NCBI RefSeq assembly: GCF_018437505.1
Contig: NZ_CP072467.1
Span: 4,922,010 to 4,986,009, forward strand
DNA: 64,000 bases
Reading direction: 5' to 3'
Source: Spiractinospora alimapuensis
Lineage (GTDB): Bacteria; Actinomycetota; Actinomycetes; Streptosporangiales; Streptosporangiaceae
The notes below the pieces were generated by a model that worked only from the letters and a program-made list of their open reading frames with translations, was not told the DNA's origin and ran no database searches. The translations under genes were made by a program, and so were the position numbers. Of the stretch, positions 51,233 to 59,273 are shown piece by piece. How positions within the stretch are numbered: position 1 is the first letter of the stretch; each line of letters begins with the position of its first letter.

Positions 51233-52027
51233 ATGGCCTTTGACATCAAGCGCTACACACGTACGTCCGCCAGCGTGCAGTGGCAGGACCTCGACTTCGA
51301 CGACTTCATCGACAACCCCCTCCCCGAACACACCCTCCGCAGCCTCGCCTACATGTGCGACGTCGAGTACCACACCGTGTGCTACCTCCGCGACATGCTG
51401 GTGACGCCGTCGCACAAGGACGACGACGTCGGCGCGTTCATGACCATGTGGAACCGCGAGGAGTTCTGGCACGGAGAGGCCCTGGCCGCCGTCCTGGAAC
51501 GTCACGGCATCTCGGTCGACTTCGACGTGGTCAAGGCCAAGCGGATCAAACTCGGCCTGAAGGACCGGCTCGATCCGGTGAAGCAGTCCCTCCTCGGCAA
51601 CATCGTCGGCAAGGACTTCATCACCGTGCACATGGCCTGGGGGGCGGTGAACGAGTGGTCCGCCATCGCGGCCTACAACCGACTGGCCGCTCTGGAGGGT
51701 CACCCCGGCCTCGCCGAACTGCTCAGCCGCATCGCCCGCCAGGAAGCCAAGCACGTCGCCTTCTACGCCACCCAGGCCCGCAAACGCCTCCAGGACAACC
51801 CCAAGGCCCAGAAGCTGACGCGGTTCGCCCTGCGCAAGTTCTGGGGCCCCGTCGGCTCCGGCGTCCTGCCGGAGGAGGAGGTCCACCACGTCATGGACCA
51901 CCTCTTCAGCGGTCCCGACGGTCGCGACGAAGTCCGTAGGATCGACGGCCACATCGCCCGCCTCCCCGGACTCGAAGGCCTCACCATCGTCGAGGACTCC
52001 CTCCGCCGCCGATCCATCCCCGCCTAA
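51233..52027 (+). CDS. Ferritin-like diiron protein, acyl-ACP-desaturase-like ligand pattern
   Basis: The 264-residue helical protein carries ligands E45, E77xxH80 (REEFWHGEAL), E141 (VNEW) and E171xxH174 (RQEAKHVAFY), the complete four-Glu/two-His set of soluble diiron oxidases. The order E, ExxH, E, ExxH is that of acyl-ACP desaturases. AAGGAG precedes ATG 51233 by seven bases. It follows the acyl reductase gene closely and should share its transcript. Desaturation or oxygenation of an acyl or alkyl chain is a plausible but unproven role. The gene at 47811 is its degenerate paralogue. Confidence 0.8.
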   Translation: MAFDIKRYTRTSASVQWQDLDFDDFIDNPLPEHTLRSLAYMCDVEYHTVCYLRDMLVTPSHKDDDVGAFMTMWNREEFWHGEALAAVLERHGISVDFDVVKAKRIKLGLKDRLDPVKQSLLGNIVGKDFITVHMAWGAVNEWSAIAAYNRLAALEGHPGLAELLSRIARQEAKHVAFYATQARKRLQDNPKAQKLTRFALRKFWGPVGSGVLPEEEVHHVMDHLFSGPDGRDEVRRIDGHIARLPGLEGLTIVEDSLRRRSIPA

Positions 52028-52089
52028 CCCCGCCCACGCCCCCCATCAGGTCTTCTCCACCCTCATCAGGAATTCCGCACGTCCAGGGA

Positions 52090-52131
52090 GTGGGTGGGCT
52101 TCCCCCGTTATAGCGGGGGAAGCCCACCCAC
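52090..52131. terminator. Bidirectional terminator in the lipid cluster
   Basis: A perfect 18-bp stem (GTGGGTGGGCTTCCCCCG and complement) with a six-base loop lies between the convergent diiron and synthase genes. Confidence 0.85.
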
Positions 52132-52142
52132 GCGATCGCTGG

Positions 52143-54539
52143 TCACCCGGTGATGATCTTGTCGGGGTTGAGGTTGCGGTTCGGGTCGGCGCTCTCGAAG
52201 AGGCCGCGCATCAGGCCGACTCCCTCCGGGGAGAGGTCCTGGGTGAGCCAGGGGGCGTGTTCCACACCGACGGCGTGGTGGTGGGACAGGGTGCCGTGAT
52301 GGTCCACGAAGGACTGTTGGATCGCCGACTTGACGTGGTCGTACTGCTTCAGCGGTTCGTCGCCGTGGACGAAGGCGAACGTGAAATACAGGCAGGCGCC
52401 CGAGTGGTAGGAGTGGGAGAGGTGGCACATGATCCACCCGCTCACCCCCAGGTCGTCGTAGGCCTGCTCGGCGGATTTGATCGTCGCCTCGTAGAGCTCA
52501 GTCAGCTTCGACCAAGGGGCCGCCGTCTCGGAGACGTCCGCGGCGGTGCCTCGGTCGAGCAGGAAGTCGCGGATGTAGGGGGTGTCGAACTTCTTGCGGT
52601 CGTACAGGGCGCCCGGGCCCTTGCCGACGTTGATGCCGCCGTGCTTGCGCACGATCTGGCCGACCAGGCGCTTCTGGTACTTCACGTGGGACGGGCCGCC
52701 CTCGTAGCCGATGAAGGACATGCACAGTTCGTCCAGGTTCCATCCCCTGCCACGCAGGTAGCGCATCAACGCCTGAGAGGCCTTTGCCTCCACACCGCCG
52801 CTCTTGGTGCGGGTGGCCAGGGAGAACCCGGTCTCGCGAGCGTCGGAGACACGGGTCACCGACGGCGCGGCGTCGCTCTCGGAGATCTCCCGCATGGCGG
52901 CGAGGGCCGCGTCCCACGAGGGGAAGAAGTACCCGAGCAGCACGCGGGACTCGGGAACCCGGTGGACCTGCACGGTGGCTTCGGTGATCACTCCGAGGCG
53001 CCCCTCGCTGCCGAGGATCATCTCCCGGATGCTGGGACCGGTGGAGGCGCTGGGTAGCGGGCGCACCGTCGCGACGCCGCCGGGGCGCACCAGCCGCATG
53101 CCTCGGACGATGTCGGCGATGTCGCCGTACTTGTCGGACTGCATGCCGGAGGACCGGGTGGCGATCCAACCCCCGAGAGTGGAGTGGGTGAAACTGTCCG
53201 GGAAGTGGCCGAGGGTCCAGCCGCGCTCGCTCAGGGCGCGTTCCAGGTCCGGCCCCTGGGCGCCGGCCTGGATCCGGGCCAGCCCGGAGTCCTCGTCGAT
53301 GGTGAGGACCTGGTTCAGTCGCCCGAGGTCCAGGGAGATGATCACCCGGTCCTCGTCGGGGGAGGGCTCCAAACTGCCGGAGATGTTGCTGCCGCCACCA
53401 AAGGGGATCAGAACTGCGTCCGCGGCGATCGCGGCGTCGAGGACCCCCTGCACCTCGTCCTCGTCGCCCGGGTAGACCACCACGTCCGGAGTGCGGGGAA
53501 GTACCCCGGCGCGGACCCGCAGCAGGTCACGGATGCTCTTGCCGTAGGTGTGCACGACCCGACTCATCGGTTCGTCGGTGAGGTGCTCCGTGCCGACGAT
53601 GCCGGTGAGGGTGTCCCGGAGCGTGTCGTCGAGGCGCGAAGCCGGCACGTCGATCTCGTCGAAGTCGGGGGGAGCCGCCGCCGGGGTACTGAGGTCCAAC
53701 CCGATCGCCTTCTGGACGAACGGCGCGAACTCCGGCTTGTTGTCGTGGCGGAACGACACGTCCTCCGTACCCCAGCCCCACCACTTCATGTGCTTGACGT
53801 CGGACATCTGCCCCTCCTGAGGGTCTGGGCCGGACCGGCCCGCTACGTGGGTGCTAGTGGCGTACAACCGTCGAACCTCGTCGGCCAGCCGTTCGGAGAA
53901 CTCGCGTGCCGACTCCCCAGCGCGGGGGTGCATCGGGGCGCCAATCACCACGGTGACGGGGAGCTTGCCACGGACCGGCCAGTTCTTGCCGCGGGGCATG
54001 GCCTCGTGCGCGCCGACGATGGCGATGGGGAGACACGGGACGTCACACGCGATGGCCAACGACGCGGCCCCGGGTTTGAACGCGCCGATCCGGCCCGTGT
54101 GCGACCGGCCGCCCTCCGGGTAGAGCACCAGGGGAACGCCCATCCGTAGGAGCCGCTTGGACAGGCCCGAGTGTGTGCGTCCACCCAGACGGTCGACCGG
54201 GAAAGTGTGGAACACCAGCGCGGTGAGCCACTTCCGCCACCTGACCTCGAAAAAGTAGTCCGCAGCCGCCCCGACCGTCACATAGCGGGCAACCCCACGC
54301 GGGAGTGCGCCGAGGATCAGCGGCGTGTCCAGGTGGCTGGAGTGGTTCGAGACCGCGACGAACGGCGAGCCCTTGAGGGCCCGGACCGCCGGGTCCGTCT
54401 CCACTCGCACCGTGACCAGCGACCAGACGAGTCCCTTCAGCAGAACCCGCTGGATCACGAAACGCACCACCGCCAGCCACCGCGAGGTGAATCGCCAGGT
54501 GCTGTGCCGCACAGGCGTCGAGCTCCGCGTGACGTTCAT
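52143..54539 (-). CDS. Acyltransferase - alkyl-DHAP synthase fusion (PlsC-AGPS)
   Basis: One open frame of 798 residues. Residues 1-226 are a PlsC-type acyltransferase: HX4D in NHSSHLD and YPEGGRSHTG. After a linker of about 18 residues comes a complete FAD-binding alkyl-DHAP synthase (AGPS) domain: IPFGGGSNISGSLE, HSTLGGWIATRSSGMQSDKYGDI, GSEGRLGVITEA, YIRDFLLDRG, SETAAPW and SHHHAVG, each matching the human enzyme in order. AGPS swaps an acyl group on DHAP for a fatty alcohol to form the ether bond. An internal ATG at 53807 (MSDVKHMKWW) with GGAGGGG four bases before it could also yield the 554-residue synthase alone. ATG 54539 has GGAG upstream. Confidence 0.85.
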   Translation of the reverse strand: MNVTRSSTPVRHSTWRFTSRWLAVVRFVIQRVLLKGLVWSLVTVRVETDPAVRALKGSPFVAVSNHSSHLDTPLILGALPRGVARYVTVGAAADYFFEVRWRKWLTALVFHTFPVDRLGGRTHSGLSKRLLRMGVPLVLYPEGGRSHTGRIGAFKPGAASLAIACDVPCLPIAIVGAHEAMPRGKNWPVRGKLPVTVVIGAPMHPRAGESAREFSERLADEVRRLYATSTHVAGRSGPDPQEGQMSDVKHMKWWGWGTEDVSFRHDNKPEFAPFVQKAIGLDLSTPAAAPPDFDEIDVPASRLDDTLRDTLTGIVGTEHLTDEPMSRVVHTYGKSIRDLLRVRAGVLPRTPDVVVYPGDEDEVQGVLDAAIAADAVLIPFGGGSNISGSLEPSPDEDRVIISLDLGRLNQVLTIDEDSGLARIQAGAQGPDLERALSERGWTLGHFPDSFTHSTLGGWIATRSSGMQSDKYGDIADIVRGMRLVRPGGVATVRPLPSASTGPSIREMILGSEGRLGVITEATVQVHRVPESRVLLGYFFPSWDAALAAMREISESDAAPSVTRVSDARETGFSLATRTKSGGVEAKASQALMRYLRGRGWNLDELCMSFIGYEGGPSHVKYQKRLVGQIVRKHGGINVGKGPGALYDRKKFDTPYIRDFLLDRGTAADVSETAAPWSKLTELYEATIKSAEQAYDDLGVSGWIMCHLSHSYHSGACLYFTFAFVHGDEPLKQYDHVKSAIQQSFVDHHGTLSHHHAVGVEHAPWLTQDLSPEGVGLMRGLFESADPNRNLNPDKIITG
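53805..53819 (-). promoter_or_regulatory. Internal ribosome site and start for stand-alone AGPS
   Basis: On the minus strand CAGGAGGGG is followed by CAG and ATG. This is a near-ideal ribosome site at the exact start of the synthase domain, inside an uninterrupted frame. It suggests that fused and separate forms may both be made. Confidence 0.6.
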
Positions 54540-54667
54540 CGGCGGCTCCCCGTCGAGGCCCCCAGTGACACGAATCGGTCATCGTGTCGCTCAGGGTGGC
54601 GTGAGCGGCCATAGGTGCTAGAAGATGTCACCACGATTTCTCCCGTGACACCGGAAACGGATGTCAA
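54540..54667. other. Leader region of the acyltransferase-synthase gene
   Basis: This stretch lies between the start at 54539 and operator 2. On the minus strand TTGACA overlaps the operator's downstream edge, but no good -10 is evident. Confidence 0.35.
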
Positions 54668-54681
54668 AACGAACTTTCGTT
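54668..54681 (-). promoter_or_regulatory. TetR-type operator 2 (acyltransferase-AGPS gene)
   Basis: AACGAA-CT-TTCGTT is a perfect 6+6 palindrome, 129 bp upstream of ATG 54539. Read on the minus strand, the wider match to site 1 is CAAA-GAACGAA-NN-TTCGTTTTGA. Confidence 0.7.
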
Positions 54682-54925
54682 CTTTGAGAATGCCAGTCGG
54701 GTATTTCTCGTTCAAGCCCTGGCGACCTCCGGAGATCCCTGACACCGCCGATGCTCCGGCGGCCCGAGTCAAATAGTCGCACGCGTCCGAGCTCCGGGCG
54801 AGAAGCCGCCATCTACCGAGCGTCGTGCCTGGGAAAACAACCATTGAACGGGTGATGCGTCCGGAATATCCGATGGGGCCAACCGAGGACGAGGGCATGC
54901 GGCGAGCGGTTTCGGCTGCCCTGGC
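54682..54925. other. Intergenic, operator 2 to tetR stop
   Basis: About 240 bp without recognised gene. The 3' end of tetR points into it on the minus strand, so a terminator is expected; no clear hairpin was found. Confidence 0.35.
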
Positions 54926-55522
54926 TCAGGGCGGGGGAGTGGCCAGGCGCAGGCCCGCCGCGTAGTCGGCGGAGTCGATGTGTCCGACCAGGAGCCGTTG
55001 CAGCAGATACCCGAGGAGCGTGCTCACCAACAGTCGAGCGGCTTCGCCTTCGTCGACGTCCCCGTGGGTGGCCCCGGCCCGCTTCTGTTCGGCGATCACC
55101 CCCGAGAAGAGGGCGTGGATCTCGCCGTACTTGCTCCGGGTCACGGCGGCGAGCTCGTCATCGCGCAGCGCCTCCGCCCAGACCGACGGGGCGAGCCGGG
55201 CGATCCCCTCACTCCCGAACGCGAACTCCTCCAGCGAGTTGATCATCTGAACGATCATCTGGTCGATGCCGGGGGACGGTACCTGCGCGGCGATGGGTTC
55301 GAGCCGATCCACCAACTGGCCGATCACGTCCTCCGCGACCGCCGCGATGATCTCGTTCTTGCTCGTGAAGTGCCCGTACAGCGCTCCAGCGGACACCTCC
55401 GCCTCGGTGAGGATGTCGGTCATCGAGGTCTTGTGGAACCCCTCACGGATGAAGCATCGACGTGCGGCGGACAGAATCTGCTGGCGACGCTGATCGCGAT
55501 ATTCCTGTGTGACCCGCGGCAT
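54926..55522 (-). CDS. TetR-family regulator of the lipid cluster
   Basis: The 198-residue protein has an N-terminal TetR DNA-binding domain (QQILSAARRCFIREGFHKTSMTDILTEAEVSAGALYGHFTSKNEI) and a C-terminal ligand domain of the TetR_C_6-like size. The start ATG 55522 is family-typical. A half-conserved copy of the cluster palindrome lies inside its own promoter, and perfect copies precede the reductase operon and the acyltransferase-synthase gene, so it is probably an autoregulated repressor of the cluster. The inducer may be an acyl-CoA or fatty alcohol; that is a guess. Confidence 0.88.
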   Translation of the reverse strand: MPRVTQEYRDQRRQQILSAARRCFIREGFHKTSMTDILTEAEVSAGALYGHFTSKNEIIAAVAEDVIGQLVDRLEPIAAQVPSPGIDQMIVQMINSLEEFAFGSEGIARLAPSVWAEALRDDELAAVTRSKYGEIHALFSGVIAEQKRAGATHGDVDEGEAARLLVSTLLGYLLQRLLVGHIDSADYAAGLRLATPPP

Positions 55523-55532
55523 GCTCGCACAA

Positions 55533-55557
55533 TAAAACGAACATTCTTTCTTGACAA
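55533..55557 (-). promoter_or_regulatory. tetR promoter with operator 3
   Basis: Read on the minus strand, TTGTCA and TATTGT are separated by 17 bp. The spacer contains AGAATGTTCGTTT, corresponding to AACGAA-CA-TTCTTT (55536-55549) on the plus strand, with one perfect half-site and one diverged half-site. A repressor there would block RNA polymerase. Confidence 0.6.
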
Positions 55558-55639
55558 GGGTCTAATCCCCCTCTGACCGCGATGGACGAACACGGCCCAC
55601 GGCTCGGTGACCTCGACGCTCGGTCGGCGTGTCGAGACG

Positions 55640-56440
55640 TCAGGCTGGGTGGTCGGACTCCTGGCGCATCGCCGGCGACCGACGGGAGGAGATCTTGGCC
55701 GAGATCGCCCGTACGGCCCGACGGGGAAGGTGACGAACACACCACATCAGGAACCGGAAACGCCACGAGGGGATGGACACGACGGCGCCCCGACGTACGT
55801 CCCGCAGCGCGGTGGCGACGACCAGATCCGCGTCGATCCACAGTTTGGCGGGGATGGACTCGGTGTTGATTCCGGCGCGCTCATGGAACTCCGTGCGAAC
55901 CCACCCGGGACACAACGCGGTCACCCTTACACCGGACCCGCGCAGCTCCACGGAGAGACTCTCGCTGTAGGCGGTGACCCAGGCCTTGATCGCGGAGTAC
56001 CCGCCCAACGCCATGAACCCGGCGGTACTCGACACGTTGATGATCATGCCGCCGCCGCGCGCCGCCATCGCTCGCCCCGCCGCGCCCCCGAGCAGCAGGA
56101 CCGACCGTGCCATCACGTCCAGCGCCCGCGTGTGGGGCGTGAGGTCCTCACCGGTCAACGGAGCGTGGATCCCGAACCCCGCGTTGTTGACCAGCAACTC
56201 GATCGGGCTGTCGACGTCGGCGATCCGAGCGGCCACCCGCTCCACGTCACCGAGGTCAGACAGGTCCGCCGTCAACACCTCGACCGAACGCCCATGCGTC
56301 GACCCAAGATCCCGGGCGGTCTCCTCGAGCCGCTCCCGATCCCGCGCCACCAGAACGAGGTCGTACCCCTGCCGCGCGAGATGCCGCGCGAAGACCAGTC
56401 CGATCCCCGCCGTCCCGCCAGTAATAAGAGCCGTGGCCAC
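55640..56440 (-). CDS. Short-chain dehydrogenase/reductase
   Basis: The 266-residue classical SDR has TGGTAGIG (cofactor loop), NNAGFG, the catalytic Ser in NVSSTAGF and Tyr-x3-Lys in GYSAIK, with an Arg in the first beta-strand-end region (ARDRERL) favouring NADP. The basic, hydrophobic C-terminus (RFRFLMWCVRHLPRRAV) could associate with membrane. Next to the alkyl-DHAP synthase, reduction of acyl/alkyl-DHAP (as mammalian PexRAP, also an SDR) is an attractive hypothesis. It is oriented like tetR, 118 bp upstream of it. Confidence 0.85.
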   Translation of the reverse strand: MATALITGGTAGIGLVFARHLARQGYDLVLVARDRERLEETARDLGSTHGRSVEVLTADLSDLGDVERVAARIADVDSPIELLVNNAGFGIHAPLTGEDLTPHTRALDVMARSVLLLGGAAGRAMAARGGGMIINVSSTAGFMALGGYSAIKAWVTAYSESLSVELRGSGVRVTALCPGWVRTEFHERAGINTESIPAKLWIDADLVVATALRDVRRGAVVSIPSWRFRFLMWCVRHLPRRAVRAISAKISSRRSPAMRQESDHPA

Positions 56441-56544
56441 CCCTGCACCTTACGACACGGCCCACGCCGCGACGGTCCGGGTCCCGGTCACACGTCGTCG
56501 TGAGATGGCAGGATGGGCCGAGTCAACTGAGTCGCGGCGCGACA

Positions 56545-56621
56545 CCAGGGGTCCGTTTTGTCGGAATTTCGAGAAGTGAATGAATTCGCCACTTGCCAGT
56601 GGTAAATCCGCTGGTCGCCGA
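56545..56621 (+). promoter_or_regulatory. CRISPR leader of array 3
   Basis: It has GGAATTTCGAGAAGTGAA, GAATTCG, CACTTGCCAGTGGTAAA and CCGCTGGTCG in the order seen before arrays 1 and 2, ending at the first repeat (56622). Confidence 0.72.
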
Positions 56622-57076
56622 GTCCTCTCCCCGCGAGCGGGGATGTTCCGGCATTGCGGCCGGCGTCACCTACGTCGTCACGGTCCTCTCCCCGCGCGCC
56701 GGGATGTTCCCTTCGAGGATTCCAGCCAGTGGACTTCCGATTCGTCCTCTCCCCGCGCGCGGGGATGTTCCTGGCTCGACGAAGAAGTGCCCCTTGCCCG
56801 GGATGTCCTCGCCCCGCGCGCGGGGATGTTCCCCCTTCGACCGTCCTGGGATCACCGTTGCTGAGGTCCTCTCCCCGCACGCGGGGGTGTTCCGACGCAG
56901 GTATCTTCGCTTCGCTCCGATATGGGGTCCGCTCCCCGTGCAGGGAAGCGACGGCCGCCGCAACCACAAGCTGAACCGTGCGGCGGGGACCATCCTCGCG
57001 CGTGCGGGGATGTCCCCTGGGGACCGCGACGGGGATCGTGATCGCGACGTTCAACCACATCCCCGCCTTTGGGGAT
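56622..57076 (+). CRISPR. Type I-E-like CRISPR array 3, decaying at its right end
   Basis: Five clear 28-nt repeats start at 56622, 56683, 56744, 56805 and 56866, with four 33-nt spacers. Two to three decayed copies follow at the same 61-nt period (56927, 56988, about 57049). The repeat begins GTCCTCT, has the core CCCCGCGCGCGGGG and ends ATGTTCC, a third subfamily (GTTCC instead of GGTCC). It sits between the SDR start and the cydC stop. No cas gene is adjacent. Confidence 0.9.
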
Positions 57077-57114
57077 CGACGTGGTGGGCCCTGGGGACCT
57101 CGGTGCACTGGTGG

Positions 57115-58914
57115 TCACCCGTGCGTGTCGCCGTCGGCGCCCAGCACCGGCAGGACCTCCTCCGGCGGCCCCTGGTGGGTGACCTCTCCGTCCTCGAGGA
57201 CGCATACACGGTCGAGTTGGCGGGCTTGGGGCATGTCGTGGGTGATGACCAGGACAGCGCAGGTGTCGGCGGCGGTGCGGATGTCGGCCATGAGGGCGTC
57301 GCGGGTGTCGGGGTCGACGTGGGCGGTGGGTTCGTCGAGGACCAGCAGGGCGGGTCGGGTGAGGAGGGCTCGGGCGACGGCGAGGCGTTGGCGCATGCCT
57401 CCGCTCAGGGTGTGGCCGAGTTCGCCCACGTGGGTATCGAGACCGTCGGGCATGTCCCGGACGTCCTGGGCGAGGCGGACGCGGTCCAGGACGTCCCACA
57501 GCGTGGCGTCGTCGGCATCGGGGGCGGCGAGGGACAGGTTCGCGCGCAGGGTGCTGGTGAAGACGTGCGGATCCTGGTCGACCCCGACGACGGCACGCCG
57601 CCACTCCTCCACGGTGCAGGCGTCGAGGGGAGTATCGCCGAGGAGGATCCGTCCGTGGTCGGGCTCCCGGAACCGCAGCAGCACGTTGGCGAGGGTGCTC
57701 TTGCCGGCGCCGCTCGGACCCACGAGGGCCACGTGTTCCCCGGGACCGACCCGGAGGTTCACCTGGCGAAGTGCCCATGGTGAGGTTGGGGTGTAGCGGA
57801 CGGACAGGTCGCGGATGACGAGCGCGTGCGCACCGTCGGGAATCCGTCGGGCGTCCGCCGGCGCGGGCTCGGTAACGCTCGGTTCGACATCGAGGGTCTC
57901 GAACAGCCGGGCGGCGCTGGTGCGGATCCCGCTGAGCCGGGAGGCGACGGCCGGCAGGGGAGCGGCGATCTCGAACGCGGCCAGGGCGGTCAACACCAGC
58001 AGCGCGAGGGACACCCCAGTGAGGGACTGCCCGTCGACGCCGGCCACCCCGAGCATCAACACCGCCCACACCGTGAGCCCGGTCAGCAGGGTGAGCGCGC
58101 CCGAGGTCGCGCCGAGCACCCGCGCCTCACGGGCGGCGATCCGCGTGAGCTCCGCGTCGGCTTCCTCCACTCGCCGCAGCGCCCGGTCCATCGCGCCGTA
58201 GGCGACCAGGTCGGGAGCGCCGTGGACCGCGTCCACCAACGACGTGGTGAGGTCCGCTCGTGCCTTCGCCTCGCGTTGCCCCGCGCGGCGGCCCGCCGCG
58301 GCGGCCAGCGTGGGAACGGCCACGGCGGCGAGAACCAGCCCCACGGCGAGCGCGAGCCCGCCGGGCAGGAACACGGCCGTGCACACGGTGACGGTGAGAG
58401 CCCCAGCCACCACCGCGACCAGAGGCGGGGTGAGCCCCCGAACCAGGAGGTCCTGCGTGCTGTCCACGTCGTTGACGAGGCGGGACACCAGATCAGCGGA
58501 CCGGAACCGGCGGACGGCCTCGGTGCGGGCCAGCCGTTCGTACACCCGCGACCGGACGTCGGCGAGCGCACGCAGGGCGGCGTCATGGCTGATCAGTCGT
58601 TCGAGGTAGCGGGCGACACCGCGCGTCACGCCGAACGCGCGGGTGGCCACCACGGCGACGCTCAACGCGGTCACCGGGGGGTGCTCGGCGGCGCGTGCCA
58701 ACAGCCAGCCCGCCGTCCCCATCAGCGCGATGCTCGACCCGGCGGCCAGTGCCCCGAACAGCACCCCCGCCAGGAACCGGGTGGAGCGCGGGTGCACGAG
58801 CCGAACCATCCGCCGCAACGGTCCAGCGTTGGCTCCCGGGGTGTCCGGCCGCTCCCGCGGCGGCTCAGGGGTGAGTGTGCGGGCTCCCGCCGCCGCCGGG
58901 GCTGCGGCCGTCAT
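57115..58914 (-). CDS. cydC: Thiol reductant ABC exporter subunit CydC
   Basis: CydDC exports cysteine/glutathione-type thiols needed to assemble cytochrome bd. The 599-residue half-transporter has six membrane helices (about 40-340) and an ATPase domain with Walker A GPSGAGKST, signature LSGGMRQRL and Walker B LLVLDEPTA. ATG 58914 has GGAGGTG six bases upstream. It is the last gene of cydABDC. Its start forms an ATGA overlap with the preceding small frame rather than with cydD, because of the insertion described below. Confidence 0.93.
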   Translation of the reverse strand: MTAAAPAAAGARTLTPEPPRERPDTPGANAGPLRRMVRLVHPRSTRFLAGVLFGALAAGSSIALMGTAGWLLARAAEHPPVTALSVAVVATRAFGVTRGVARYLERLISHDAALRALADVRSRVYERLARTEAVRRFRSADLVSRLVNDVDSTQDLLVRGLTPPLVAVVAGALTVTVCTAVFLPGGLALAVGLVLAAVAVPTLAAAAGRRAGQREAKARADLTTSLVDAVHGAPDLVAYGAMDRALRRVEEADAELTRIAAREARVLGATSGALTLLTGLTVWAVLMLGVAGVDGQSLTGVSLALLVLTALAAFEIAAPLPAVASRLSGIRTSAARLFETLDVEPSVTEPAPADARRIPDGAHALVIRDLSVRYTPTSPWALRQVNLRVGPGEHVALVGPSGAGKSTLANVLLRFREPDHGRILLGDTPLDACTVEEWRRAVVGVDQDPHVFTSTLRANLSLAAPDADDATLWDVLDRVRLAQDVRDMPDGLDTHVGELGHTLSGGMRQRLAVARALLTRPALLVLDEPTAHVDPDTRDALMADIRTAADTCAVLVITHDMPQARQLDRVCVLEDGEVTHQGPPEEVLPVLGADGDTHG

Positions 58915-59273
58915 GACGTCACCTCCGGTGCGAGCCGTGGGAGGGATGTGCGTGCGGCGCCCGAGGTGGGGAACCTGTGCCGGAAGCACGCCTCGAGGCC
59001 TCGTGCCTGTCTGGCGCCCTCCGGCAGGGGTTCCCAGCTCAGTGGAGCCAGGCACCCACGGGGCAAGGACGTGCCGGGCCGGTTCGGTGCGCTCGCGGAG
59101 GCCTGGGGTGAGCAGGCGTCCGTGCTTCCCGGGCGCGGCAGAGACGCCATCGCATGGGGGCGCGCGTGGCTCCGGTCCGACACGGTTGGCTCCGCGTACC
59201 CGTGAGCAGCCCGGACGGAGCGCCCCGGCCCCCCGGGACAGACAGTCGGCAGGAAACCCGTCATGACGTCACC
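58908..59273. repeat. 16-bp direct repeats bounding an insertion between cydD and cydC
   Basis: CCGTCATGACGTCACC occurs at 58908-58923 and 59258-59273, 350 bp apart. Each copy includes an ATGA junction. Without one copy and the intervening DNA, cydD and cydC would overlap by four bases, the usual arrangement. No inverted terminal repeats are visible in the insert. Confidence 0.8.
58911..59264 (-). CDS. 117-codon frame in the cydD-cydC insertion (doubtful)
   Basis: The frame begins at the ATG overlapping the cydD stop and ends at a TGA overlapping the cydC start, both in ATGA contexts. The product (MTGFLPTVCPGG...) is rich in Pro, Ser, Arg and Gly and shows no motif. It probably exists because the junction sequence was duplicated on both sides of an insertion, and is listed only because it would be translationally coupled. 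Confidence 0.25.
   Translation of the reverse strand: MTGFLPTVCPGGPGRSVRAAHGYAEPTVSDRSHARPHAMASLPRPGSTDACSPQASASAPNRPGTSLPRGCLAPLSWEPLPEGARQARGLEACFRHRFPTSGAARTSLPRLAPEVTS

Noticed and set aside
58924-59257. Insertion sequence or MITE in the cydD-cydC gap
   Set aside because: Only direct repeats are present. No inverted termini and no transposase signature, so it is reported as an insertion of unknown kind.
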